Shown piece by piece: positions 37,652 to 48,335 of a stretch of 64,000 nt of DNA (its first letter is position 1; each line of letters starts with the position of its first letter). The stretch covers positions 80,922,923 through 80,986,922 of the forward strand of contig NC_044278.2 in NCBI RefSeq assembly GCF_004027225.2, given 5' to 3'. Made by a program: the position numbers and the translations under genes. This DNA comes from Strigops habroptila (Eukaryota; Chordata; Aves; Psittaciformes; Psittacidae). The notes beneath the pieces are model-generated. The model was not told where the DNA came from. It did no database searches and saw only the letters and a list, made by a program, of their open reading frames with translations.

Positions 37652-37981
37652 CTGGGATTTTGAATCCCCAGGCTCTGGCAGACTCACATTTTCTGCAGAA
37701 GATGCAAGTGAAAGAGAATCAGGAGGAGAGCAATACTCTGGTTTAAGAATACTGCTTCCAGCATCTTCGTCTTGGGATTTTACAGGTAATGCTGAACTAG
37801 GAGGAGGTGTTGACTGAACACCTTCTTTTTCCTCCTCCTCCTCCTCCTCACCTCTGCTTTTGAATGCACCAGCGGAGAGAGGGTGTGCAGAGTCTGGTTG
37901 TGAAAACGAACTGCTAGTGAACAAAGTTTGAGTTCTTTTAGGTTTTTCTACTTCTCCATTGTATTTCTGGGTATCATCCAT
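37652..37981 (-). CDS. LMO7: LMO7 exon: Ser/Glu/Pro-rich spacer
   Basis: 330 nt, phase 0 in and out, acceptor TTTTGTCCTAG at 37982, donor TCCCAG|GTAAGT. It encodes MDDTQKYNGEVEKPKRTQT, then a disordered stretch with RGEEEEEEEKEG and PPPSSALPVKS, ending SLPEPGDSKSQ. MDD..KYNG(D/E)VE is conserved in LMO7. The poly-Glu is encoded by a TCC/GGA trinucleotide run at 37831-37849. The first codon is ATG, so an internal start is conceivable, but normal splicing from RSFT upstream is simpler. Confidence 0.95.
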
Positions 37982-38748
37982 CTAGGACAAAAATAACAGT
38001 TTAGTAAAAACATGCTTAAAGAACAACCCCAAACCGTAGTCTTTCAGGAATCTACACATTTGACAAAAAACTCCCTTTCATGCAAATTCTGGTTACTGTA
38101 CCCATTATTAATTACCTACTTTAAAGAAAATACACTTTTTTTTTTCCTCCTGAAGTGCTTGCCGCATAGTGTAGACTTTTTAAAAGAAAAATGTTAAAGT
38201 CACCTGCTTAGAATGATTTGCATTCTTACCATTTTTAAAATTGAGACAAATAAGGAGTTAGGAGAAAGCTATGAATATCAACACAGTTAATCAGGGTGGA
38301 GGGAGAGTGTGGATATCAATTTCTCTGTTTCAGTGCTTTCCTGAGCAGGTAAATTTTAAGGTAGCATAAAACTTCAATTTCACCAGAAGTCAGCAGAGCA
38401 GGGGAAACTTATATCACCTGTAAAATTTGTCTTTAGCAGTTAATTATGTTAACTTAGTTTCAGGCAATTACATCTGACAAAAACAGGTTTTTGATAAGAA
38501 ACATGAAGGAGACTTACTAAAAGTAATAAAAAGATTATTCTACCAAATATATTTATCAGCCTTATTTCTAGGAGTGCCTTTAAGTACAGAAACATGAGTA
38601 AAGATCTAAAGCCATGACAGAATTGCCTGCTCTATTAACACAGCCTTCATCAAACAGCAGATGATTTAAGAATAAATAAAATGTTAAAACTCTACTGTTC
38701 CCCCAGCTATCCAAGACCCCAAACTGCAGGAATGAAGCAGAATTTTAC
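37982..38748. other. Intron
   Basis: 767-nt AT-rich intron. Nothing was recognised. Confidence 0.7.
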
Positions 38749-39190
38749 CGTGAATGACCGTGGAAGTGACGAGATTCCTCTTGAGTGGACACCAAAAGGT
38801 CTTGGTGTAACCACAGATGTTAACCTAGTGGTATCCGTTTTCTGGTAACTTCTCGGGAGAGAAGCTGAAACCTGAGCTGACCCAGTTTGAGCATTCGCTG
38901 TGTAGCGGGTAAACAAAAGAGCCGAGCTCTGCTCCTCTGCCAGGCTCTTTGGTGGAGAGGGAGCTTCATGAGCAGCCAAGTTCTCTCGCAGGTTCTCCTT
39001 GCGCTGTTGCGCGGCATTTGCACTTTTGCTGTCCTTAGTGATGTAGGTGGTATCTTCTTCCAAAAGGTAGTCTTTTGCTGCTGACAGTGTGGAAGGTGCT
39101 TTTTCTTCAGTAAACACATCATCGTTCAGTGAATATGTCCATCTGTGTTCGTATTTTCGCTGCCTGTAGGAGTCTTGATCTCTGTCCTCC
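38749..39190 (-). CDS. LMO7: LMO7 exon: SLPRSY/TSVVTPRPFG segment
   Basis: 442 nt, phase 2 in, phase 0 out, acceptor GTCTCCATAG at 39191, donor TTCACG|GTAAAA. It begins REDRDQDSYRQRKYEHRW, has TYSLNDDVFTEEK, and ends with SASLPRSYQKTDTTRLTSVV, TPRPFGVHSRGISSLPRSFT. The SLPRSY.KTDT.RLTSVVTPRPFG...GISSLPRS block is strongly conserved in LMO7. The stretch between is disordered and less conserved. Confidence 0.97.
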
Positions 39191-40462
39191 CTATGGAGAC
39201 AGAGCACATTAAAACACCAAAGCGACCAACAGGCAACCCCTAAGTCTTTCAACTACTGAATGTTTAAAGCAAAGCACAAACTGAGAAACACATCTCCAGT
39301 ACGTGAAAATGAATGACATCATTCAATTCATAGTATTTTAATGTATTTTTAAATCTACCTTCTTCCCCTTCCTCCCCATTTCAATACTCCCATAACACTC
39401 AGGTGTACTACTGTCACATTATTAAGTTGCCACCATGACAGAAATCTCTTTGCCAAGAAAATGATATAGCTATTCAAGTTACATATCCTCAGAAATCCAG
39501 ACTTTATTGAGGAAAAAATGAGAAGGTAGTCCCATAACACTGCTGAATTGTACAGTTCTGCTGATGTGCCTGCTCTGTGAAAATGCTAAATACTGAATTT
39601 TAGATAACAAAGATGGTGTCTTGAAGCTCAGTTGTTCAGGGTTTGTTTTCTGCTATTCATTCCTTTTGTCATAAAAGAACAACCACCACAGAGTTTATAT
39701 TTACCCCATCATTTTTAAGATTCTGACAATTCTGGCCATTCAATACAACTAGCGTTTGTATTTTTATTCAAAAGACTAATTTTTGTACTCAGAAATAATT
39801 AAAAAAATCCCACCAGAAACACAAACCATTCTTAAATTTCTTTTATGAATACATGCCATGTCCATATTCCCTTCATCTCAGCCATACATGTATTTGAAAG
39901 ACTGTTACCAGTAGAAGTGGTACTGTGCTACTCAGTTTACATTTTTGACTCTTTGGAGAGAATCTTGTTCTGTAAACACCCAGAGGAGCAACTGGGGACA
40001 GAAAGGAAATCAAGCAAAAGTCTACAGATCTGTGACATACATTACAATTCTGGCTGTATTCATCCACAGTGGCTAAAAGAATAGCAAATGCAGTGATAGA
40101 GGAAAGAGAAATAGTTAAGTTCATCTAGGAATAAAAAAGGCAGCTATTCAGTTCAATGCTATGGTTTTAATTTCTTCAAAGTGGGTGCAAATACTAACTT
40201 CTCAATACATTTATTTACGGATAGTAGAGTAAAACACCATTTATACAGCAAAACTGTATCACTTTCGGTGAAAACAATGCATTAGCGGACTATATTCCGT
40301 CCTTTGATTGCCTAGATTTCTGCGTTATGTTTTGAAACAAAAATTGTTGAAATGTCTGCAGAATCAATTGCAACTTGCCAGTAAAAGCTGCTCAAGAATT
40401 TAAGGGAATAGAAATGCTCAGAAATAAGTTCTTCAACATAATACTCCCATTAGGGTCATTAC
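39191..40462. other. Intron
   Basis: 1.27-kb AT-rich intron. Nothing was recognised. Confidence 0.7.
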
Positions 40463-40605
40463 CTCTCCTGCTGCATTTCTTTCAGTGACTTGGTACTCCT
40501 TTCAGACACCTCAGAGGCTCTCCTTTCTATTTCTTCTCTCTCTTCCTTCTTCTTTTGCAATTCAGAAGTGAAGCTCTTTCTACGATTCTTCCATTTTGCT
40601 AGATC
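40463..40605 (-). CDS. LMO7: LMO7 exon: coiled coil DLAKWKNRRKS
   Basis: 143 nt, acceptor ATTCTTATAG at 40606, donor GGAGAG|GTAATG. Phase 0 in, phase 2 out. It encodes DLAKWKNRRKSFTSELQ, then KKKEEREEIERRASEVSERS, then TKSLKEMQQER. DLAKWK.RRKS is conserved between LMO7 and LIMCH1. The charged heptad-like pattern indicates a coiled coil. Confidence 0.97.
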
Positions 40606-41779
40606 CTATAAGAATAACATGAACATATACAATCAGATTTTCTCAAGACTTCTTAGACCTACATCACACTACCTACTGCCCTGATTTTATTTGCATGCCT
40701 GCATTGCAGCACTATTTTCATGTACCTTCCCCTACTAAATGAGGAAGGGGCTCTTGTATTTCAGTTAGGGTTACAGGCTTGCTCACTGCCTGTTAAAATA
40801 AACAATTGTAATCACTGGACTACAAGTGGAAAAGTACATGTTTTGCCCTCCCCCCCATTAAAAAACAACACTTTCTAATTTATTCTAGAATATTTCACTC
40901 AGTGACACATAGTGGAAAACAAATGCAAATACCATTTGTATTTCTTTGTTGTAGGATCTGGAGTTTGGGATGATTCCCTCTGCCTCCCCCTCTCTGATCC
41001 CCCGAAATCACTACTATGTTAAACTGATACATTAGCTTGAGAACAAAAATGCTTTAAATTCTAAATTGAAAACATATACTTCTGTACTTTCTTCATTTCT
41101 GTAAAACCACAACGTGGACTGGCAATATTCTCCATGAAATACTAGAACTGAGTTAAAAGTAGTACTGAATATTAGAACTGAGATGGCTGAGGTGCTTTAA
41201 ACAAACAACAGCGAACTTCTTGCTTGGTGTTCTGTTCTTAATTTCAGCTTCTTGTTGGTAATCATTGTCAAGCAGAGATTTTAATAAAAAAGAAAAGGTC
41301 TTCAGATACCATTATGATGCTGTGCAAAGCTATCACATCGGTTTACAATCTGGATTTTAGACAGAATTATTAAGGGATAGAAGCCTCGAAAATTTGCATG
41401 GGGAAATATTATTTCCCTCCCTTCTCCCAAAGGATCAAATGCTCAGACATTCAAATTGTTTCACTAAAAAAGTATTCACAAATTTCAGATAAGTCATGAA
41501 GCCCTAACTTTTATGTCCAGAGAAATCAAGCCTGAAGGCTTTATTACAATATGTACAAGTCTTAACCTGAAGCATTAATCAGATATTTATGATGATATTT
41601 AAAATAAGTTCAGTTCTGCATTAAACAGACATCCCTAGCAGTTGCACAAGACAGATCTTTTCAGAAGACAGCCCCATAAATTGCTGCACACATGCCAAAG
41701 CCTGTTTTCTAGGGACACTGAAGGTAGGCAGCACCCAGCCCTTCAGCAGGACACATGAGGAGGGGTAAAAAGTGCTTAC
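40606..41779. other. Intron
   Basis: 1.17-kb AT-rich intron. Nothing was recognised. Confidence 0.7.
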
Positions 41780-41897
41780 TTCTTGCCATTTTAGATCTTG
41801 TTCTTGTAACTGTTCTTTGATCTTTTGTAGCTCTTCATAACGGATTTTGCGCAATGACTGCAGCTCCTCTGCACTGACATCATTCAAAGATTTGCTC
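41780..41897 (-). CDS. LMO7: LMO7 exon: SKSLNDVSAEELQSLR coiled coil
   Basis: 118 nt, acceptor TTTCTTTCTAG at 41898, donor CAAGAA|GTAAGC. Phase 2 in, phase 0 out. It encodes GSKSLNDVSAEELQSLRKIR, then YEELQKIKEQLQEQDLKWQE. S(K)S.(N/S)DVSAE.(L/V)Q.LR..RYEE.QKIK matches the LMO7 family. It joins in frame with DLAKWK. Confidence 0.97.
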
Positions 41898-43289
41898 CTA
41901 GAAAGAAAAAGAGTACTGGGCTTTATCACATCTTAGCCATCATCTACGCAAGTGAAACCTTTGAGAGAGAGAGACGTTGATATTAGTACAACTGAGTTCT
42001 CAAGTGTTATTTTGAACAGAGCAGGAAACACATGGGTAGCTGAATGAGCAAGGCTGGGATGTGCTCTATGGCCAGCATTTGAGTCACTAGTTGCATATTT
42101 GAGCAAATAAAATCAGGTTAAGGGAATAAGCAGCTCTGTAGCAGCTCCACGCGGATCGTTCACATCGAGCTCTTTGTATCCAACTGATTCCTTTGTTTCT
42201 CTCTTTATTGACCTTACTCTTTTCTTTGACTAAGAGGCACCCCGCTCCCAGAGTCCGAATTGCCATCCTTTCACTGCTTTCTCCAGTAACAGCTCTTGAA
42301 TCACCTCCCATTCTTTCCTTCCTTAGGTTAATCATAAAATCAAGTCAGTCATTAAAGTTTCTAAAAAACCAAAAGTAATTAACTGCTCAATTCTCAGTTC
42401 ATGCACATCACTAGCCTACTTTACTCCTCCCCAGGCCTCCCTGATGCTTTTCATCCAAGTCAGGATGGTTAACACAGCCATCTTCTCACTACTTCCTTCA
42501 ACATGGCTACAAGTTTCTCCCCGTGAACTCCTACTCACTAGCTCCCCTTAATCAAAATTCCTCAAAGCTCACCTTTCATGCCTTCCCCCCTGCTTCTCAA
42601 ATGCTATTTTCTCCTTTAGTCTTTCACACTGCAGTGATAAACAGAAGGACTTTTACTTTAGGCATAGGACAAGACTCCTGCTCAACTACAAGCCTCTGAG
42701 ACACCAAGCAAAATGCAGGTGTTTCATCATAAGGTTCAATGCTGCAATATAAAAAGAAAGGTAGGCTTATGGGGCTTACCTTTTTTTTTTTTTTTTTTTT
42801 TTTTGCATTTATCCAAACAAAAACTGAATGATGAAGAGGTGTAACCAAGTTCTAAGAGGGCTTGGAAGTGTGTCGCTTCTCTGATACAACAGAAAATCAG
42901 GTTAAAACCAAAACTGATTCAGCACAGAGCCTTGCTCCAATCTGTTACATACCAAGAGAGCTCTGAACTAACAGATAAGACTCTCTCACCTCCTGCCAAG
43001 AGGCCCTGCTCACTTTCACTGGTAACATTAGACTTTGGCCTTCAGCCTCTAGAAACAGAGGCTAGAGCATTAACTCATTATACCTGTTTGCTTGTCTATT
43101 TTTTGACTAGGAGGAATGCCAAATTTAACACAAATCTCCTGGTCACTATTGCAGAAACTCTTTTCTTGTGCAGTTCTGGGTTTTTTTGTTTTTTAATTTG
43201 TTAAGTTGTATCATGTCTAGAAACAGTTTTGGGTAACCAAACTGTACATAAATATCAAAACTCTTTCCCAGGAGTTCAAGAAAACTTAC
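41898..43289. other. Intron with T24 run
   Basis: 1.4-kb interval. It contains T24 at 42781-42804. An open frame at 42.1-42.3 kb has no phase-compatible splice sites and was rejected. Confidence 0.75.
42781..42804 (+). repeat. Poly(T)24 homopolymer
   Basis: Twenty-four T in a row on the + strand, one of the few long runs in this window that is A-rich and not T-rich on the LMO7 transcript. It is immediately followed in the transcript by GGTAAGC, a donor-like sequence. Confidence 0.95.
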
Positions 43290-43334
43290 ATTACATGTCT
43301 AGGGTTTCCTTTTCTTTCTCTTGAGTTGCTACAT
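43290..43334 (-). CDS. LMO7: Candidate LMO7 45-nt cassette microexon
   Basis: Acceptor TATTTTGTTGCAGGCAG at 43335 and a consensus donor TAAT|GTAAGT. Phase 2 in and out. It would insert CSNSRERKGNPRHVM between the ...SDEQG and SKSLNDVS segments. It keeps frame whether included or skipped and is strongly basic. An alternative AG four bases upstream would break the frame. I do not recall the peptide for certain, so its status as an alternative exon is inference from splice signals and phase. Confidence 0.6.
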
Positions 43335-44178
43335 CTGCCTGCAACAAAATAGGACAATCTAGTCCTAAATACAATATGCCTTAGTATATTCATACTAAGG
43401 AACAGGATGTTAGTTTCAATTCTAGTTTTAACTTTGAAAACTAACTAGTGATTTCAGCCTTCTGAGTCTCCCTCCCTTAACATCTAACTTCTTCCAAAAT
43501 GTTTCTTGCTTCTTCTGGAAGTGTTTAGTCATTTACTAGGTTTTGCCTCAGGGTAAAAGACAAATAAGGAGATAAATAAATGTACAGTAAAAAAAAAAAA
43601 AAAAAGAAAAATAGAACATGCAGAACCAAATACTTAACATGCCATGACACTGTAAGTGGAAAAATATTTCTCTTTCAGTCACAGTACATCACAAACAAAG
43701 TCTAAGTTCACATGGCACTAACCAGTAAGTTTACCACTGAGGCTTCAACAACCTGAAGTATACAAAATAACCAAAGAACATTCATCAGTCCCATGATAAA
43801 TACCATGTCATTAATTATCTTCAGATTATATCTGTACAGCCTTTGGAATAAAATATTTACTAATCTTCCTTTACATTTCTGAATGTTTTAAAGCCTAATT
43901 TAAATACCGAACACCAAGCACTTCAGCAGGAATAAAATACTAGAGCTGATTTTCAAAGTGCCTGATAACCCTAACTTGGATACCCTAGATGCCAGAGAGA
44001 ACTTTTGATAGATGCATAGCTTTTAGTCTCTTACATTCGTCACATAAATTGCCCAAGCACAGAACAACAAAGCAGCATGCACAAGTTGTTTCCAGCATGA
44101 GTTTTTAGCTACTGTGCATGCACGAAAATATAGAGGCAAACATAGCATTATGATCTTTCAAGCTTTTATAAAACTTAC
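43335..44178. other. Intron
   Basis: 844-nt intron with an A15-type run near 43.59 kb. Nothing else was recognised. Confidence 0.7.
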
Positions 44179-44208
44179 CCTTGCTCATCAGAAAGCTTTT
44201 GAAACAGT
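44179..44208 (-). CDS. LMO7: LMO7 30-nt microexon (LFQKLSDEQG)
   Basis: Acceptor GATTTCTCAG at 44209, consensus donor CAAGG|GTAAGT. Phase 2 in and out. With the flanking bases it encodes RLFQKLSDEQG. It sits between KKRQMVER and SKSLNDVS, where LMO7 proteins carry a similar LFQK-containing decapeptide. Confidence 0.93.
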
Positions 44209-45711
44209 CTGAGAAATCAGAAACCAAAAAAGAAAAGATTCAGTATCTTGATATTCGTAACATTAACACCACAAATATACCAGCACTCTCACTAAGTGAA
44301 GGGGAAACTGAAAGCCTGAGGACCAGTCAACATGGAACAGCACATCAGAGATCTGACACTAGTCAAAAGACAGATCAGGACTTGCGTGATGTGTAAGTCA
44401 GGCAGAAAACTGACAGAACAAGGCTGCCTACAACTTCTCAATTGTTCCAATTTAGCAATATTACATGGATAGAGCCTTGTATTAATTCTGCACCACTTAC
44501 TCCAGTGCTGCTGAACAGCAAGATGCTCAGAAGATACTCGTTTCAAGAAATGAAAATTAGTGCTAACTTGAGTCCCAGCAAGGCTTACAGAGCCTGTTCT
44601 CTTGTTACTTCAACCACTTTTGATATTAAATGAAACTAAATCTTGGAATAGATAAAAGGCCTATTTAGAAGTTTAGCAGATTAAGTGAAGAACGAAATTA
44701 ATCCAGTGTGATTCAAGTGGATTTTCAGTAGTCTTGAATATGAGTATTTTATTGTATTGAATGAATTCTTAAAACGTGAAATATTTTCAAGCACTTCAGA
44801 AATATTCCTCTGTGAAGCTCACACTTTGTTAACAGTATTAAGCTTAAAAACTAAACGCAGCAACATTAAATACCAACTGGAACATGGAAGTGTCTTAGTC
44901 ACAAAATAATGATGCACAGCTGGGAGAAATGAAACTTGCAATGCCGTATTTTCTGAGCTAAGCAAATAGTTGATACCCTACTCTTCCCCAGGATGTACAA
45001 AATCCAAAAGAGACCTAGGAAGTAGTTAAAACCAGTATTCAGTCAGAGAAGTTTTGAGTATATCAGAAAAGGATTAGGGGAAAGTATTGATCAGGACTGT
45101 ATGACAGCAGGAGAGAAACACTGGCAGAATAAAATATGTAACAGTGGAATTTAATATTACATGGACACACAACTTGCATGCACAGTGACTTAGAGTGGGC
45201 AAAACACTACTGATATTTTTTTCCACTCATCTAATTATCTCAGAACTGTGGCAGGACAGTTCACAAGCATTTTCAATTTAGGTGCAAGCAAGAACATCAG
45301 AATGCCTATTTCCGGAATCTGTCATCAAAGCATTCACATGTTTCAGAAGTGTTTTTACCATTTATATGGGGGAGAAAAAAGAAAATATTTCTAGCCTCCA
45401 CAGTCTTTTGAATAATCACTATTTCTGTTGAACCATGGAAAGAAACTTATTCAGAACTTTGAGCCTGAAGGAATGCTAACATATTTTCCCTAAAATAGCA
45501 GCCTACAACTAGAAAACATTGTAAATTTTTTGTTGAAAATATGGTATTGCAGTCAGGAGCTTCTATTCAAAGCAAATAAAAAGCTTGTCCAGGACACCAC
45601 GAACAAATAGCAGATTGGCACTCTACAAATGGCTCAGCACAAGACGATGCTTTTCTGAATGGAAAGGGTTCAGCTGCACTCAAGCACAATCCGTGCAGGA
45701 CGCAACCTGAC
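44209..45711. other. Intron
   Basis: 1.5-kb AT-rich intron. Nothing was recognised. Confidence 0.7.
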
Positions 45712-46428
45712 CTCTCCACCATCTGACGTTTCTTGTGTCTAACTTTGCTGGCCTCCCTGATTGCTTCCCACTTCTTCCAGTCATCTTCACTGCACGGACC
45801 CGGGATGAAATTTACTGGCTGGGCGTTGCTTCCCACCTTCCAAGATTCTAACTTGCGGGTCACCATATCATCCTTCTTATGGCGGGAAGATGGTGACAGC
45901 ACTCTGCCGTTGCTCTTCCTTTCCTCCGGTGTAGTGTTTTTTTCAAGTAAACACAGAAATTTGGACCGTATCTCCTCTGGAAGACTCCATGGATCAGGAA
46001 AGAGTGCTGGATGATACTTGTCTGGAGCACCCGATAAAGGTACCTCTTTCCTCTGAGAGAGGATTTTACGGAAAATCATGTCATCCTTCTCCAAATCTGG
46101 AATCACAGGTTGGCCCTCTCTGGGTTGCAGAATTATCTCACCCTCTATGAGAGGCTCCTGCTCAGAGAAGTTTTTTAAATACCGGGGGTCTTGGAGAACA
46201 ACTTGATTCACATGGAAAGCCCCGGTTTTCCGAATGAAAAAGTCATCATTTTCCAAATCTGGATACAGATACCCATTTTCTGCATCTCCTTGATTGCTTC
46301 CTGGTATAAAGGAAATATTCTTTCTACATTTTATGAGCCTAGGGCCAGAAGTAGGATCAATTTTGGTCTTCGTTTCGGAAGACAAGTAGTCAGAGTATTT
46401 TTGCAGAGCCTGAAGTAACGAAAACTGA
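45712..46428 (-). CDS. LMO7: LMO7 large exon with three DD..RK modules
   Basis: 717 nt, phase 2 in and out, acceptor ATATGCTTCAG at 46429, donor GAGAG|GTCAGG. It starts SQFSLLQALQKYSDYLSS and ends ASKVRHKKRQMVER. Three module cores are visible: YPDLENDDFFIRKTG (about residue 56), IPDLEKDDMIFRKIL (about 110) and HKKDDMVTRKLESWK (about 183). Conserved stretches KKEVPLSGAPD-like and PCSEDDWKKWEAIREAS follow. This is the heart of the LMO7/LIMCH1-specific region. It probably mediates protein contacts and is largely unstructured apart from the modules. Confidence 0.97.
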
Positions 46429-46887
46429 CTGAAGCATATAAAACAAAAGGAGGGAAGTAAAAATATCATTAAGTAGCAAGAGACAAACAGATCACAATGT
46501 ACTGTGATATGCATTTGGTTTAGATTTGCAGCATCCCGAGCAGCACAACTACACCACTTGGCATTCACCATCACTAACTGTAGCACAGCACACATCAACC
46601 AACGTAAAGGTATCACGGCATACTAACCTGCTCAGAAACAGCACGCTTACATGCTCACACACAAAGCCAGTAACCCTATGCAGCATGTTACACTTTTGCA
46701 TTTACACCTTCAAGAAGACCAGCAACTTATGGCTACATTTAAAAAAAAAAAAAAAAAAAAAAGGAGAAAAAGGTAACAACCAAAAAAGCGTAACATTACA
46801 GGATGTGGTTTAATTTCATTCAGCTGTTGCATATCCAGCCATTTCTTTTTGATGCAGCAAGAGTACAGTTCATGCAGCAATATCAAC
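46429..46887. other. Intron with A22 run
   Basis: 459-nt interval containing A22 at 46741-46762 (T22 in the transcript). Nothing else was recognised. Confidence 0.8.
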
Positions 46888-47085
46888 CTGGGCTGATCAG
46901 AAGCTTCCAAGATTTTTCCTTCTGCAATCTGTGACAATGAGCTTCCCATATAGTCAGCAGTTGGCTTATAGCTCTGATCTCTTCTGCAACTGCTGTTCCA
47001 GTCAAAACTTGGTCTTGGGTGATTAGCAACAATGGTAGAGCTTTGTTTGTAAGCAAATTCCTCCTCAGAATCCGATTTCTTTCTA
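46888..47085 (-). CDS. LMO7: Candidate LMO7 198-nt cassette exon
   Basis: Excellent pyrimidine tract and acceptor (GCTGCTACACAG at 47086) and a weak donor CCCAG|GTTGAT. Phase 2 in and out, 66 codons, fully open. It encodes RKKSDSEEEFAYKQSS, TIVANHPRPSFDWNSSCRRD, QSYKPTADYMGSSL and SQIAEGKILEASDQP. It is frame-neutral, so transcripts with or without it stay in frame. The weak donor fits regulated inclusion. I do not recognise the peptide, so LMO7 membership rests on phase and position. Confidence 0.6.
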
Positions 47086-47389
47086 CTGTGTAGCAGCACA
47101 AAGAATGAGCAGAGGGAAAGAAAAATAAAACAAACACGAAGTGTACTCCTTGAGTAAAATGCACAGCAGCAACTGTGCAACAGTGTAACAGAGATAATAT
47201 TTCAATTATTCTCCGGGGGTGGGGGAAAAAAAAAAACCAACAAAAAAACAACAAGAAAAGAAAAGGAGAAAACAAATCCTGCTGCTACACTGGCAATAAA
47301 AATGAAAAATAAAAATCAAGTCATACAACTACACTTTCTTTATAGGTTTCGCACACAGGAGAGAAACAGGGGCATGCATGAAAACGCAC
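47086..47389. other. Short intron with A-rich tract
   Basis: 304 nt. It contains a G-rich then A/AAC-rich stretch at about 47217-47272 (T-rich in the transcript). Confidence 0.8.
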
Positions 47390-47680
47390 CTGAACCCTTG
47401 AATCTCTTTATACCAGGGTTTGAAAGAGGATTTCCTGATTTTTTTCCATAGCAATTCTTCTTCTGGAGTCCAAAACTTCGGAAGAAATTTGTCAAAAGCA
47501 ACAACTGTATTTGCCGCTGAAGAACTTAGCTTGCGAAAATAGAGATCATCTTTCTCAATGTTTGGGATGCCTATTTCTTCATCCTCGTCCTCATCAAAAT
47601 ACCCAGATAATTCTGAAGGAATGTTAGCTCTTGGTTTGTTTTCCTCTTTAGTAGCCAACTGCCTCTGCCTCCTCTGGTTA
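47390..47680 (-). CDS. LMO7: LMO7 exon with DD..RK module (NQRRQRQ ... WYKEIQGF)
   Basis: 291 nt, phase 2 in and out, acceptor TTTTGCACAG at 47681, donor TTCAG|GTGCGT. It encodes SNQRRQRQLATKEENK, a very acidic patch (FDEDEDEEIG), module core IPNIEKDDLYFRKLS, then AFDKFLPKFWTPEEE and KPWYKEIQGF. PN(I/L).KDDLY.RKLS and F(D)(K/Q)FLPK.WTPE are conserved in LMO7. Confidence 0.97.
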
Positions 47681-48035
47681 CTGTGCAAAATACCCAATCA
47701 GTTAAGATATTTCAGGAGCAACTTGACATAAAGAATGCAAAAAGACATGCTTTTTGGCTCAGGAGTTCAACCTCATGAATGAAGCAAATTAGTTCTCAAT
47801 TCCACTGCAGCACCAGAAATAGTAAGATATATTAAAAAAAAAAAAAATAAAAAAAGTTAAATGGTTATATCAGCATCCTATCGCCTTTGACAAAAATATG
47901 AAGTTTGCCAGAAAAGCCATAACAAATTATCAGCTCTGTTAAAATGCCAATTAGACAGCTAACTTTATGGAGTTATTTATGGACTGCAATTTAGATAATG
48001 CAATAGTTACTGGATCTTGGATTAGTATCTCTGAC
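47681..48035. other. Intron
   Basis: 355 nt with an A-rich run near 47.83 kb. Nothing else was recognised. Confidence 0.7.
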
Positions 48036-48335
48036 CTCAGTGGTTCAAGCATTGCAGCTAGTGGACCAGCTGGATAACTTTCTTGTGAGCAAGATTTAGG
48101 AGAGTCATTGCGCAACATGAAATGATGTCCAGGTGTAGCAGAGCTTACAGGGCTCTTTTTGACTAGAAATCTACGATTTGCTAAGTCATCCATAACCAGG
48201 TCAGGCAGCCTTCTTTCATCTTCTGAATCAGAGCCACTGTCATACTCATAGATCATCTGGAAGGAAGCTGGATTTGTGAGCCCACACTCTGCTCTGCTAT
48301 TTTGGCAGGAGGCTGCGGGATTCCTTTCATGTCCA
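48036..48335 (-). CDS. LMO7: Candidate LMO7 300-nt cassette exon with DD module
   Basis: Strong pyrimidine tract and acceptor (GGTCAACCTCAG at 48336) and a modest donor CTGAG|GTCAGA. Phase 2 in and out, exactly 100 codons. It encodes SGHERNPAASCQNSRAEC, MIYEYDSGSDSEDERR, module core LPDLVMDDLANRRFL, then SPVSSATPGHHFML and GPLAAMLEPL. The core clearly belongs to the same repeat family as the neighbouring exons, which argues that it is real LMO7 coding sequence. The human isoform I know best passes from FSS directly to NQRR, so this exon is probably alternative. Confidence 0.72.

Noticed and set aside
42087..42335. 82-codon minus-strand open frame rich in basic residues within an LMO7 intron
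   Set aside because: An in-frame stop lies just upstream, no phase-compatible splice sites exist, and no family resemblance was seen.
45567..45711. Extension of the large LMO7 exon past the donor at 45711
   Set aside because: The frame stays open, but GAGAG|GTCAGG fits the phase required by the LFQK microexon and the family sequence diverges exactly at this point.
47951..48035. Read-through of the 48.0-kb cassette to a TAA stop, giving a truncated LMO7
   Set aside because: A phase-compatible donor at 48034-48035 makes a 300-nt cassette the simpler reading, though a truncating retained form cannot be excluded.
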